Below, piece by piece: positions 44,801 through 53,729 of a stretch of 64,000 nucleotides of DNA. The notes beneath the pieces are model-generated. The model was not told the DNA's origin. It was given only the letters and a program-made list of their open reading frames with translations, and did not search any database. Each line of letters begins with the position of its first letter. Position 1 is the stretch's first letter. Source of the stretch: Leuconostoc mesenteroides subsp. mesenteroides (GTDB lineage: Bacteria > Bacillota > Bacilli > Lactobacillales > Lactobacillaceae); contig CP046062.1 in NCBI GenBank assembly GCA_009676745.1, positions 567,501 to 631,500 of the forward strand. Direction: 5' to 3'. A program made the translations under genes and the position numbers.

Positions 44801-44891
44801 ACCGTTTACTATCCTAAGATAGCCACTGACCTCATTTATGTATATATTGTTAATAAATTTTTGTATACTCGGATTACTCGTTGCGCAACGA
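44801..44891 (+). promoter_or_regulatory. Promoter of bacteriocin 3
   Basis: ACCGTTTAC (44801-44809) and a weak repeat GCCACTGAC (44822-44830), 21 bp apart, TATACT (44864-44869) 33 nt on, and the complete palindrome TCGTTGCGCAACGA (44878-44891) 8 nt after the -10. Confidence 0.6.
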
Positions 44892-44920
44892 TAAAAAAAC
44901 GTGGGACTGGGAGAAAAGTC

Positions 44921-45097
44921 ATGGATAACTATCTGAGATTAAATAATTTTAAAGAGTTAAATTCTGAAGAATTACTAGAGTCTGGAGGAATAGCTCCTCT
45001 GATTGTGGCAGGTTTATGGATTGCTGGAGGAGTTGGCGGTGCATTTGTGTGGGGCTATGATAAAGGATATCAATTTGGGAAGGATTTGGCTAAATAA
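44921..45097 (+). CDS. Class II bacteriocin precursor, peptide 3
   Basis: 58 aa from ATG 44921 (GGGAG upstream); a longer in-frame ORF from 44768 crosses the promoter and is not real. Leader ends FKELNSEELLESGG; mature part of 35 residues: IAPLIVAGLWIAGGVGGAFV, then WGYDKGYQFGKDLAK. It aligns with peptide 2 (xxPLIVxG, GGAFxxGYxxGY), so the two are paralogues. Confidence 0.82.
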   Translation: MDNYLRLNNFKELNSEELLESGGIAPLIVAGLWIAGGVGGAFVWGYDKGYQFGKDLAK

Positions 45098-45102
45098 TAA
45101 TT

Positions 45103-45315
45103 ATGTCAGATGATACGAACGCTGCAATAGCATTAGGAGCATTTATAGTATATTTTGTCATTGCATCACTACGTTTTTTTACAGATGTGGGTATCTTAAA
45201 TATTATTTCTGCAAGAGACTTGGAGCAAGCATCTCACTTTTTGCTAATGGTAACTTTTGTTAATTTGATTGTGTGGCCATTAAAAAAGGATAGTAAATTT
45301 TCTTCTCTTCGGTGA
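45103..45315 (+). CDS. Small membrane protein, putative immunity for peptide 3
   Basis: 70 aa with two hydrophobic segments (about 8-25 and 45-60) and a basic C-terminus. It starts 5 nt after the peptide 3 gene. No strong RBS, so translation is probably coupled. Immunity role inferred from position and size. Confidence 0.65.
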   Translation: MSDDTNAAIALGAFIVYFVIASLRFFTDVGILNIISARDLEQASHFLLMVTFVNLIVWPLKKDSKFSSLR

Positions 45316-45420
45316 ATAAATATTATATAATTTTCTTTTCATTACATAAAATACTATTTTATATAGTTCAGTTGTAAAAAGAATAAGCACGCTACTATTC
45401 AAATTATAGACAAAAAAATA

Positions 45421-45465
45421 AAAAAGTCAGGTTTACTGAGATGTTAACAGTAAACCTGACTTTTT
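45421..45465. terminator. Bidirectional terminator
   Basis: AAAAAGTCAGGTTTACT/AGTAAACCTGACTTTTT stem between the immunity gene and the convergent regulator gene. Confidence 0.9.
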
Positions 45466-45467
45466 AG

Positions 45468-46193
45468 TTACAGGAGGTTTTTTAATGCCTGTACTTTTCT
45501 TCGGGAAATTAGACAAGTTAGTTGATTATGAAGGATAATTTCATTATTGACTTTATCAATTTGTTCAATTTTATTAATATTTACAAGATAGGAACGATGG
45601 CTGCGGAATAACCGATCATCCATCGTCTCGATGTCTTGTAGTCGACCAGTGAACTGGATACGTTTATTTTTACTCACTAAAGCGATTTGCCGTGTACCAG
45701 GTATTGTCTCAAAGAAAAGAATATCATTGAAAGGTACCTGAAAATGGCATTGTGAGGTACTATAATGAAATAGATCTAGCGGTGTATCTTGATGTTTTTT
45801 TTCTACAAGATGAGTTAAGCATTCCTTTAATTGCTGCTTAAAATCACTTGATGCTTGCGTCTTATCTATAAAATCCAGTGCAGAGATATGATATTGGAAA
45901 GTAAGTGGCAAGAATTCAGAATGAGTCGTGACAAAAATAATAGCAGCATATGGATCATGTTTTCTAATTTCTTTAGCGACCTGGAACCCTTTTTTATCCG
46001 ATCCTTTGATTTCAATATCGAGAAAGTATATGTGATGCGTTCCATTACTAATTAAGTGCTGTGATAATTGTTCTGGCTTTGAGTAAGTGTTAATCTGTTG
46101 GCATGACCAATTGTTTTCCTGGACTAATTCGTTTAAGTAGCGTCGTAATTTTTGTTGCTGTATAATATCATCTTCTAAAATGTTGATGTGCAT
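45468..46193 (-). CDS. LytTR family response regulator of the bacteriocin locus
   Basis: 241 aa. Receiver domain with acidic pocket LEDD (6-9) and phospho-Asp in YFLDIEIKG (near 58). LytTR DNA-binding domain from about 140 (FRSHRSYLVNINKIEQID). Such regulators bind paired 9-bp repeats with a 12-bp spacer, as found upstream of several units here. RBS AAGGG. Follows the kinase by 5 nt. Confidence 0.94.
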   Translation of the reverse strand: MHINILEDDIIQQQKLRRYLNELVQENNWSCQQINTYSKPEQLSQHLISNGTHHIYFLDIEIKGSDKKGFQVAKEIRKHDPYAAIIFVTTHSEFLPLTFQYHISALDFIDKTQASSDFKQQLKECLTHLVEKKHQDTPLDLFHYSTSQCHFQVPFNDILFFETIPGTRQIALVSKNKRIQFTGRLQDIETMDDRLFRSHRSYLVNINKIEQIDKVNNEIILHNQLTCLISRRKVQALKNLL

Positions 46194-46198
46194 AAAAT

Positions 46199-47497
46199 TT
46201 ACCCTTGTGTAATCAATGTCTGTCGGAATCGATAATTGCTATATTCGGTTTCTATATGTGCTTGTTCATAATTACTTAAAATCTGTTGTATGCTGTTTAA
46301 TCCGATGCCCCTGTTAGCACCTTTGCTAGTTACGCCATTTTGAAAAATTTGGCCAATATCAATAAATTCTTGGCTAGTTGAATTTTCAATAATGAGACGA
46401 TGTTCCTGCTTAATATTATCTGTAATAAACGCAATATTAATAAATGCTAATGAACATGATTCGCTGGCTTCAATAGCGTTGTCTAACAAAATACCTAGCA
46501 TACGGATATAATCAAAAATATCAACGTGACAAGTTGACCATTTTTGTTCGATTTCAAATTCTATATGAATACCCTTTTCTAGGGCTAAAATAATTTTATT
46601 TGATAGAATACTTTTGATAGCAGGAATGTCGATTTTTGTTAATGATCCTAAGGTATGATTCTCATGATTTAATACATTCGGAGATTTTTTTAATACATCC
46701 TCATATATACAGCGGATTTGATTGATATCTCCGGCTTGTATACTTGTTTCTAAACTGATGATTAGATTGGCATAATCATGACGAAACCCATTAATACTTT
46801 TGTAGAGATCTTCGATTTGTGTTGTATAAGTTGTTAGATGATCTAATTGCTGTTGTTTTTGCTGCGCTAATTGAAAGTTGAAATAATTTTGGGTAGTATT
46901 TTTAAGATAAACCAATAATGATATTAAACTAATAACAAAGAACATATTAACCACATTTTTATATGAAGCATTGTTAAACTGGTAGGTTGATAAATAAAGT
47001 ATTAAGCTAATGGATAGTAGTGTGTTGATAAATTTCAAACGATTGCTTTTTTGCAAATGTTGGTTTTTTCGTATAATTTCTAGATTCGGTGCAATCAGTT
47101 TGATTACACCGAACTGTATAACTCCTATGAGTATTGGCGTAGCAATACTGTCGTAAATAGATATGATATTATTTTCTAAGAGGTATGTTAACCCAAACCA
47201 CTTACCCAATGACTGAATTATTGCACCGAAAGCTGATACGGATACCACGGTATATAGTGCATAAAAAGTGATGAGATTAAGATTTTGTTTTTCTTTGTCT
47301 AGTAATATCAGAATTAGGATGTGTATTATCCGAGCTGGGATGCCTAAGAATGATGTTGTTAACAGTTCAATTAAGATAAACAGCAAGTAAATTTTCAAGC
47401 GTATTTTAGTTCGACTTATAGTGCAAAACATGATAAATTCAATACTTGATAAACTACAAAACCCCAGTAGGATATGAGTAACTGATAAAATGTACAT
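46199..47497 (-). CDS. HPK10-type sensor histidine kinase
   Basis: 432 aa from ATG 47497 (AAGGGGG suits this ATG, not 47503). About six TM in the first 200 residues, then the H-box GFRHDYANLIISLE, N-box LDNAIEAS and G-box GANRGIGLNSI. This is the AgrC/ComD/PlnB class that senses peptide pheromones. Partner of the LytTR regulator, with the pheromone gene on the other strand 180 nt away. Confidence 0.93.
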   Translation of the reverse strand: MYILSVTHILLGFCSLSSIEFIMFCTISRTKIRLKIYLLFILIELLTTSFLGIPARIIHILILILLDKEKQNLNLITFYALYTVVSVSAFGAIIQSLGKWFGLTYLLENNIISIYDSIATPILIGVIQFGVIKLIAPNLEIIRKNQHLQKSNRLKFINTLLSISLILYLSTYQFNNASYKNVVNMFFVISLISLLVYLKNTTQNYFNFQLAQQKQQQLDHLTTYTTQIEDLYKSINGFRHDYANLIISLETSIQAGDINQIRCIYEDVLKKSPNVLNHENHTLGSLTKIDIPAIKSILSNKIILALEKGIHIEFEIEQKWSTCHVDIFDYIRMLGILLDNAIEASESCSLAFINIAFITDNIKQEHRLIIENSTSQEFIDIGQIFQNGVTSKGANRGIGLNSIQQILSNYEQAHIETEYSNYRFRQTLITQG

Positions 47498-47568
47498 AAT
47501 CATCCCCCTTGATTATAGTTATATTTTACAGTAAAAGATAAACGTTTACCACAAGTGTTTAAGTAGTA

Positions 47569-47625
47569 ACCATTTACCACAATATAATAACCATTTGTGA
47601 ATATTTTATTGTGATAGACTATGAT
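47569..47625 (+). promoter_or_regulatory. Pheromone promoter with LytTR-type repeats
   Basis: ACCATTTAC (47569-47577) and ACCATTTGT (47590-47598), 21 bp apart; a third similar block AACGTTTACC is at 47541. Possible -10 TATGAT (47620-47625). Supports autoinduction by the regulator. Confidence 0.6.
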
Positions 47626-47674
47626 ATTAGGGAAAATAATAAGTAAATATAAAGTATAATTTGAGGAGAAAAAA

Positions 47675-47794
47675 ATGTTTTTTTTAGAACAATTTGAAAA
47701 GTTAGGCCAAGATAAGCTAGGCAGTACTACAGGTGGTGATTGGGTTTCGTTTTGTTGCAATAGACTAGCCACAAAAGGACATATTTTGAAATAA
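47675..47794 (+). CDS. Double-glycine peptide pheromone precursor
   Basis: 39 aa, RBS GAGGAG. Leader of 21 residues with the spacing of hydrophobic residues seen in double-glycine leaders and ending GSTTGG; mature peptide DWVSFCCNRLATKGHILK (18 aa). It lies beside the HPK10 kinase on the opposite strand and has LytTR-type repeats upstream. The adjacent Cys pair is unusual for such inducers. Function as inducer is inferred. Confidence 0.75.
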   Translation: MFFLEQFEKLGQDKLGSTTGGDWVSFCCNRLATKGHILK

Positions 47795-47820
47795 ACGGGA
47801 ACTAATATTTTAGCCAGAAT

Positions 47821-47864
47821 AAATGCCTCAGACAAGTCATTACCATTGTCTGAGGCATTTTTAA
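47821..47864 (+). terminator. Terminator of the pheromone gene
   Basis: AAATGCCTCAGACAA ... TTGTCTGAGGCATTT with five T. Confidence 0.92.
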
Positions 47865-47877
47865 ATAAAAAATAGAT

Positions 47878-47905
47878 TTGATATCACCCAGTAAACTAGT
47901 ATAAT
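47878..47905 (+). promoter_or_regulatory. Promoter of the PdxK-like gene
   Basis: TTGATA (47878-47883), 16 bp, TATAAT (47900-47905). Confidence 0.7.
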
Positions 47906-47948
47906 AGCATTTATAATTATAACAAGACAAAATTAAAATGGGAGAATT

Positions 47949-48752
47949 ATGAATAAAATATTATCTATCGGTGGGTCAGATACTAGTGGCGGCGGTGGTA
48001 TAGAAGCGGACATTAGAACTTTCGAAAAATACAACATATTTAATTTGGTGGCTATTGAAAATATTGTTACGATGGCGCCACAAACATGGGCAGTGACGCA
48101 ATATACAGTACCTAATAATCCATTTGCGGCTCAATTACAAACAGCGATGGCGGTTGATCTAGCTGGTATGAAAGTGGGCATGGTTTCAGACATTGATAAC
48201 TTTAATACATTGGTTGATTATCTAGAAAACATGAAACCCAGTGTATTGTTAGTTGATCCCGTTATGGCTACAAAATTATCAATCGATAATGATTGCACGG
48301 TTAATTTAGAGACTTACAAAGAAAAGTTATTAGCCAAAGCGGATATTATTACGCCCAATATTTTGGAAGCAGCGATGTTAACCGGAGTAACGTCTATTAG
48401 CAACATTTCTGAAATGAAAGTAGCTGCTGAAAAGTTGTTTAGCTATGGCATCAAATATATTGTCATTAAATCGGGTAATCGGTTTGATGATAATATAGCT
48501 ACAGACTTGCTGTATGATGGCGTTACTTTTGATATATTTCAACGAAAGATAGTTGCAACTGATTACAATCATGGTGCAGGATGTACTTTTTCTGCAGCTA
48601 TATTAGCGAATATTGTGAAAGGATTATCGATACACGAGGCGGTTCTTGATGCCAAAAACTTTACATTTCAGGCGATAGAAAATGCAGTGAGAGTTAATCA
48701 GTTTGTAGGCCATGTTTGGCAGGGAGAAAATGGTCATGAGACAACAAAATAG
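47949..48752 (+). CDS. pdxK: Pyridoxal/HMP kinase (PdxK/ThiD family)
   Basis: 267 aa ribokinase-fold. SIGGSDTSGGGGIEADIRTF (6-25), LLVDPVMATK, TPNILEAAMLTG, IKSGNR, and the anion hole/catalytic Asp region NHGAGCTFSAAI (near 202). ThiD-family proteins next to an ECF S component without other thiamine genes are often pyridoxine kinases; HMP kinase is the alternative. RBS GGGAG. Overlaps the next gene. Confidence 0.85.
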   Translation: MNKILSIGGSDTSGGGGIEADIRTFEKYNIFNLVAIENIVTMAPQTWAVTQYTVPNNPFAAQLQTAMAVDLAGMKVGMVSDIDNFNTLVDYLENMKPSVLLVDPVMATKLSIDNDCTVNLETYKEKLLAKADIITPNILEAAMLTGVTSISNISEMKVAAEKLFSYGIKYIVIKSGNRFDDNIATDLLYDGVTFDIFQRKIVATDYNHGAGCTFSAAILANIVKGLSIHEAVLDAKNFTFQAIENAVRVNQFVGHVWQGENGHETTK

Positions 48753-49302
48753 GATAGTTATAGATATTGTGTTAGTTGCTTTATTTACCAGTATTACGTT
48801 TGTAGCAACCAGTATACAGGTTCCGATGCCGGCGCTAATAGGAAAACCATTTGTACATTTAGGCAACTCGGCGGTGCTCCTTTCAGTACTTCTGTTAGGT
48901 TATAAACGCGGTGCATTGGCTGGTGGTTTTGGATTATCATTATTTGATGTGATGCATGGTTATGCCATGGAGGCGCCCTATTACTTTATTGAGTGCTTTG
49001 TTGTTGGTGGTGTTGCAGCTTATGTTTTTTCATTAGTAAATTATAAACAACATGAAACTAACTTAAAATTAGTGTTTGTTATTCTTTCAGCTGTCCTTGC
49101 TAAATTAGTGATGACAACGGGGCATAATTTTGTGATGAGCTTATTTAAAGGGATGACATTGCAACCGGCAATAATAGCTACAATTTCATCTCTTTTCCCT
49201 ACTATTATTAATTGTATTACGACATTAGTTGTTGTCTTTGTGATATATCGTGTACTGGCTGAACAGTTTAAAAGACTATTTATAAGAAACAATTTTGGTT
49301 AA
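48736..49302 (+). CDS. ECF transporter S component
   Basis: 188 aa from ATG 48736 (AGGGAG 9 nt upstream; ATG 48730 also possible). Six hydrophobic segments, with KPFVHLGNSAVLLSVLLLGY and KRGALAGGFGLSLFDVMHGY typical of the Pdx/Thi-type S components. It would capture a vitamin B6 or thiamine precursor and use the shared ECF module encoded elsewhere. Overlaps the kinase gene by 17 nt, linking uptake with phosphorylation. Confidence 0.87.
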   Translation: MRQQNRIVIDIVLVALFTSITFVATSIQVPMPALIGKPFVHLGNSAVLLSVLLLGYKRGALAGGFGLSLFDVMHGYAMEAPYYFIECFVVGGVAAYVFSLVNYKQHETNLKLVFVILSAVLAKLVMTTGHNFVMSLFKGMTLQPAIIATISSLFPTIINCITTLVVVFVIYRVLAEQFKRLFIRNNFG

Positions 49303-49318
49303 GTTGTGACTTAATGGT

Positions 49319-49361
49319 AAAAAGCTATTACCTTATTATGCTATAAGATTATAGCTTTTTT
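49319..49361 (+). terminator. Terminator
   Basis: AAAAGCTAT ... ATAGCTTTTTT with a wide loop. Confidence 0.7.
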
Positions 49362-49471
49362 CTCATAGCAGTTATGAGTAATGGACACTAAAGCGAATCA
49401 AGTGTAGTAAGATAGAAATATATTTAGTGTTAAGCAGAGTAATTACTATAAAATGAAGGGGGGGAGCAAAT

Positions 49472-50869
49472 ATGGATAAATCTAATTTTTCATGTACCGA
49501 TATTGATAATTTGAAAAATTCATATGATTTTGTTGTTATTGGATCGGGTGCGACCGGTATGGCAGCTGCTATTCAGGCGCAAGAATTAGGGCTAGATGTG
49601 GTTATATTTGAAAAGTTAAATAGCCTAGGGGGTAATTCAATGCGTGCGTCTACTGGTATGAATGCTGTTGAAACAATGACACAATTAAAATATCAGATAA
49701 TTGACTCACAGGAACTATTTTATGAAGAGACGCTCAAGGGTGGAAAAGGTAGCAATAATAAAGAATTGCTATCATATTTTGTGAGACATACTGAATCTGC
49801 AATTGAATGGTTGTCTTATCATCATATTGAGTTAAATGAGATCGTATCGACAGGCGGTATGTCCAAAAAACGTGCGCATCGACCCACTGGGGCCACTGCA
49901 ATTGGCAGTTATCTTGTGAAAGGGTTACAACAGCAGTTAGCGCAAAAACGTATCCCGCTTTTTAATCAAACAAAAGTCTTATCTTTAGTTAAGAATAATA
50001 ATCATGTCTCGGGGGTTGAGATTGAGCATCCGCAGGTAGGCAAAAAAACGATTAATGCCAAAGTTGTTCTGATTGCTAGTGGTGGGTTTGCACAAAATCG
50101 TGCAATGCTGTCAGTGTATGCTCCTGATTTATTAAAGGTAGGCACGACCAATCATTCTGGTGCGACCGGTGACGGGATTAAGCTTGCGACAGCTGTAGGA
50201 GGCGCACTGGTTGATATGAATAAGGTACAAGTTCACCCAACTGCTCAGCAGGAAACGGATCATGTTTATTTAATAGGTGAGGGGCTACGTGGTGCTGGGG
50301 CTATTCTAGTTAATCATTTCGGTAAACGATTTACTAATGAAATGGCTACGCGTGATCAGGTGACTAAGGCTATCAATAATCTGCGGCAGGATGGCGCAAT
50401 CTTGATATTTGATCAGGGTATTTGTGAAGCATTTAAAGCGGCCAACTTTTATATTGCCAAGGGGTTAGCTATTTCAGGAAGTACAATAGATGAACTAGCG
50501 AAAAAAATAGGTATAAACTCTGATAACTTGGAAGAAACAATAAGTAGTTGGAACATGAATCAAAAGATTTCCAAGGATGCAGCGTTCGACCGCCGGATAG
50601 GCATGGATCGCGGTATTGAAAAATCGCCTTATTATGCAATTCATATTAAACCGGCCGTTCATTACACGATGGGGGGAATAAAGATCAATCATTTAACTGA
50701 AGTCTTAAATGAGATAGGTGGGGTTGTACCAGGATTACTTGCAGCTGGTGAGGTAGCTGGTGGATTACATGGTGATAATCGTATCGGGGGTAATTCAATT
50801 GCCGAAACAATTGTTTTTGGCCGACAGGCAGGCAAACAAGCTGCAAAACATGTTTTTCGTTTATCATAA
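49472..50869 (+). CDS. FAD-dependent fumarate reductase-like flavoprotein
   Basis: 465 aa. FAD motif VVIGSGATGMAAAIQAQELG (21-40), GGNSMRASTGMN, HPTAQ (substrate site), GEGLRGAGAILVNHFGKRFTNE, and C-terminal GEVAGGLHGDNRIGGNSIAE. These are flavocytochrome c/FrdA-like motifs, here without heme or FMN-binding domains. The reaction could be fumarate to succinate or reduction of a related enoate. Strong RBS GGGGGGAG. Confidence 0.88.
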   Translation: MDKSNFSCTDIDNLKNSYDFVVIGSGATGMAAAIQAQELGLDVVIFEKLNSLGGNSMRASTGMNAVETMTQLKYQIIDSQELFYEETLKGGKGSNNKELLSYFVRHTESAIEWLSYHHIELNEIVSTGGMSKKRAHRPTGATAIGSYLVKGLQQQLAQKRIPLFNQTKVLSLVKNNNHVSGVEIEHPQVGKKTINAKVVLIASGGFAQNRAMLSVYAPDLLKVGTTNHSGATGDGIKLATAVGGALVDMNKVQVHPTAQQETDHVYLIGEGLRGAGAILVNHFGKRFTNEMATRDQVTKAINNLRQDGAILIFDQGICEAFKAANFYIAKGLAISGSTIDELAKKIGINSDNLEETISSWNMNQKISKDAAFDRRIGMDRGIEKSPYYAIHIKPAVHYTMGGIKINHLTEVLNEIGGVVPGLLAAGEVAGGLHGDNRIGGNSIAETIVFGRQAGKQAAKHVFRLS

Positions 50870-51152
50870 ATTGCTTTTTTTAGAAAAACATGGAAATATT
50901 GTTGCTGAAACAGTGGTCTTTTTCTGCATAACAAGCTAGTAGTGAATGTTGGTAATATTTATCGAAGTGAAGCATTGACCCTTATTTCAAATTGAAGCTG
51001 ATGCAGTGTGGTTCGTGGAAAAGTTCCGTGAAGTTGATGACTATATCATGAGATGATTTTCAAGTATGATCACATTATTTAATAGTGATGAAAGTACTCT
51101 TTGAATTTGGATGGAGACAGATGGTTTTGCGTAAATAATTATTTTCTGGGGT
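50870..51152 (+). pseudogene. Decayed coding sequence
   Basis: No intact gene. Short protein-like stretches in different frames: LVVNVGNIYRSEALTLISN (about 50938-50995, faintly like the GNIYxxEAL motif of Fpg/MutM), and IEADAVWFVEKFREVDDYIM (about 50994-51053). They suggest the ends of broken genes, but identity is uncertain. Confidence 0.3.
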
Positions 51153-51500
51153 ATGGCAACGACCATATTCGCCTTTGTTGTGAATAAACGATTTGTTTTT
51201 ACAGCCAACCAAGCAACAAGCGTGTTCGTTCAGTTCGTTAAATTCATTTGGGGACGCTTATTTGTGGCTGGAATAGATTTCTTTTTAACCTATGTTATGA
51301 TTGAAAAATATAGCAATATTTTAATTCATCTTTTCTTTCTGAATCGGATAAATTTCAAAGTATTTCCTTTTTCATTACGAATAGTAAACCAATTCGCATC
51401 AAATAGTACGACGTTAAATAGTTTTTTAGCAATTATTTTGATACAAGTAATCTCGGTGATTGTGAATTATTTTATGTCGAAATTTATCATTTTCAATTAA
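51153..51500 (+). pseudogene. GtrA-like protein, N-terminally truncated
   Basis: 115 aa from ATG 51153. It begins inside the family motif WGMATTIFAFVVNKRFVF; the first TM helices that GtrA proteins have before this are missing and the frame closes 7 codons upstream. Three TM remain. No RBS. GtrA proteins move lipid-linked sugars; this copy is probably non-functional. Confidence 0.6.
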
Positions 51501-51562
51501 TTTAGGATTAATTATCTGTAAATAAAAGTGATGACGTTATTTAAAAACGAGCTAATTTAGAG

Positions 51563-51589
51563 CAGCTATTATATATAGCTGTTTTTTTT
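51563..51589 (+). terminator. Terminator
   Basis: CAGCTA/TAGCTG stem followed by eight T. Confidence 0.75.
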
Positions 51590-51619
51590 GTCCAAAAATC
51601 AAAATAATTGCTTTCTGTT

Positions 51620-51632
51620 TAGAATTGTTCTA
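51620..51632. promoter_or_regulatory. Dyad upstream of nox
   Basis: TAGAA-TTG-TTCTA, a perfect 5-bp inverted repeat about 45 nt before nox. Candidate operator; no clear Rex site was found. Confidence 0.3.
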
Positions 51633-51677
51633 GGATATTAGGTAGGAAACGATAACAATATTAAGGAGGAATTAGGA

Positions 51678-53048
51678 ATGTCAAAAACAAAGATTATTAT
51701 AGTTGGTGCTTCCCATGGTGGACATCAAGCTATTTTAGAACTCACTCGTAAATATAAAAACCTTGACATCAAGTTGTTTGAGGCTGGTGATTTTATTTCA
51801 TTCATGTCTTGCGGCATGGAATTATATTTGGAAAACAGTGTTACTGATGTTAATGATGTTCGTAATTTTCGTCCTGAAGATATGGAACGGTTGGGCGCAG
51901 AAATTTACAGTAACCGTGAGGTACTGGCAATTGATGCTGATGATAGAATAGTTTCTGTCAAAGACATTACTACCGGTAGTACGGAGAAATATAGCTATGA
52001 TAAACTGATATTAAGTTCAGGTGTTACTCCTAATAGCCTACCTGTTCCAGGGAATGATTTAGAAAATGTCTATCTCATGCGTGGCAAAGATTGGGCAACA
52101 AGTATAAAGGCCAAGTTGGAAAACCCCGATGTTAAAAACATCACAATTGTTGGTGCCGGTTACATTGGTCTTGAGGCGGCGGAAGCTAGTGTTAAGGCTG
52201 GGAAAAATGTTACTTTAATTGATATGATCGACCGTCCTTTGGGGAATTATTTAGATGCGCAATTAACAGCCGTTCTTGAAAAAGAATTAGCTGATAAAGG
52301 TGTAAAAGTGGTTACCGGCGTTCGTATTGAAAGTTATGAAGGAACTGGCCAAGTGACGGCAGTAAAAACAAATGAGGGAAAGTATCCAAGCGATTTGGTT
52401 ATTCAAGCTGCTGGGGTTAAGCCCAATACGAATTGGTTGAAAGGTGTGATTGATTTAGACGATCGAGGCTGGATTAAAACTGATGAATATTTACGGACCA
52501 ACTTACCAGATGTTTATGCTGTGGGAGATGCAATTCTATCGTATTCAATTCCTGCCCAAACCAAGTTACCAATCGCACTAGCAACAGTTGTACGGCGTGA
52601 AGTTCGTTATATTATTGCACATTTATTTGAAAATCAGCCGTCAGTTCCTTTCAAAGGAGTTGTTGGCTCATCGGCATTGAGTGTGTTCGACTACCACTTT
52701 GCAGCGGCTGGATTAAATACCACAACGGCTAAGAAAGCAGGTGTTACTCTGGAAAGCTCATTCTACCAAGACACTTTGCGGCCTAACTATGTGCCTCGAG
52801 AAAAAGGAAACACCGAAGTTTATGTCGAGTTGGGTTATGATCCGCAGACACATCGTATTTTAGGTGGTGCGGTATTGTCGACTTATGATATAACAGCTCA
52901 AGGTAATGTTATATCACTAGCTATCGAACAAGGACTTCGTTTGGAAGATTTGGCTGAAGCGGACTTTTTCTTCCAACCAGGATTTGACCGACAGTGGAGT
53001 CTATTGAACCTAGCGGCACAACACGCACTTGGTGAGCCTAAATTCTAA
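51678..53048 (+). CDS. nox: NADH oxidase (H2O-forming type)
   Basis: 456 aa. FAD loop GASHGGHQAIL (9-19), redox Cys in FMSCGMELY (about residue 42, the Cys-sulfenic acid site), NAD loop VGAGYIGLEAAEA, and YAVGDAI (FAD). Uses NADH to reduce O2 to water, regenerating NAD+ and letting a heterofermenter make acetate and extra ATP in air. Strong RBS AAGGAGGA. Confidence 0.94.
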   Translation: MSKTKIIIVGASHGGHQAILELTRKYKNLDIKLFEAGDFISFMSCGMELYLENSVTDVNDVRNFRPEDMERLGAEIYSNREVLAIDADDRIVSVKDITTGSTEKYSYDKLILSSGVTPNSLPVPGNDLENVYLMRGKDWATSIKAKLENPDVKNITIVGAGYIGLEAAEASVKAGKNVTLIDMIDRPLGNYLDAQLTAVLEKELADKGVKVVTGVRIESYEGTGQVTAVKTNEGKYPSDLVIQAAGVKPNTNWLKGVIDLDDRGWIKTDEYLRTNLPDVYAVGDAILSYSIPAQTKLPIALATVVRREVRYIIAHLFENQPSVPFKGVVGSSALSVFDYHFAAAGLNTTTAKKAGVTLESSFYQDTLRPNYVPREKGNTEVYVELGYDPQTHRILGGAVLSTYDITAQGNVISLAIEQGLRLEDLAEADFFFQPGFDRQWSLLNLAAQHALGEPKF

Positions 53049-53079
53049 TTAGATTATGAATAATGCAGTACTAGACTAT

Positions 53080-53117
53080 GAAAAAGAGACACAACTCGAT
53101 AGGTTGTGTCTCTTTTT
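53080..53117. terminator. Bidirectional terminator
   Basis: AAAAAGAGACACAAC/GTTGTGTCTCTTTTT between convergent genes. Confidence 0.92.
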
Positions 53118-53129
53118 TAGTAAGCAAAA

Positions 53130-53669
53130 TTATACGTTTTCTAAATGTCCCTTCTTATCCTTAGCAATTAAGAAGTAGACGGTTACTGCGATTGACCATG
53201 CCCAAACGATATGACCAAAGAACTCCGAAATATGTTCATCTAGAGGTTGATTCCATGCGGCCGGAACTGTTCCAAATGCAGGCATAATAATGATATGCCA
53301 AAGAACCCAAAGGAATATACCATAAGCAGCACCTTGCCACAAAGCTATTTTAGACCAATATTGAGATACAAATACATATAGTATTGCAAACGCAATGGCA
53401 AATGAAAAATGTAGAATCAATGTGAACCAAAATACTTTTTGATCTTGAGAGTAGTAAAAGAATGAATGAACTAGGTTAGATGGAATACCAAGCTGTTCAG
53501 CCATATGTTGTGGTGGATTAGTCGCATTACGAGCTAATGTACGTGGTGGCAAGAGATTTTCCCAACCAATTTTAACCATTCCTGAAATCATTCCTGCAAT
53601 AAATCCGTAGAAAATACTTTTAGTAATAATCTCCTTTAGTGATGCAACTGGTTTATTTAGTGTAACCAT
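53130..53669 (-). CDS. YagU/DUF1440-like inner membrane protein
   Basis: 179 aa, four TM segments. The pattern GFIAGMISGMVKIGWENLLPPR and NPPQHMAEQLG is that of the YagU (DUF1440) family; the E. coli member is linked to acid resistance. Monocistronic, RBS GGGAG. Confidence 0.85.
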   Translation of the reverse strand: MVTLNKPVASLKEIITKSIFYGFIAGMISGMVKIGWENLLPPRTLARNATNPPQHMAEQLGIPSNLVHSFFYYSQDQKVFWFTLILHFSFAIAFAILYVFVSQYWSKIALWQGAAYGIFLWVLWHIIIMPAFGTVPAAWNQPLDEHISEFFGHIVWAWSIAVTVYFLIAKDKKGHLENV

Positions 53670-53729
53670 GATATTTCTCCCTTATGTGAATCATTTAACA
53701 ACTGATAATAATACAGGTATTAAAATCAT

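Noticed and set aside
47500-47835. 111-aa minus-strand ORF over the pheromone gene
   Set aside because: Spans a terminator and a promoter; the plus-strand 39-aa ORF has RBS and double-glycine leader.
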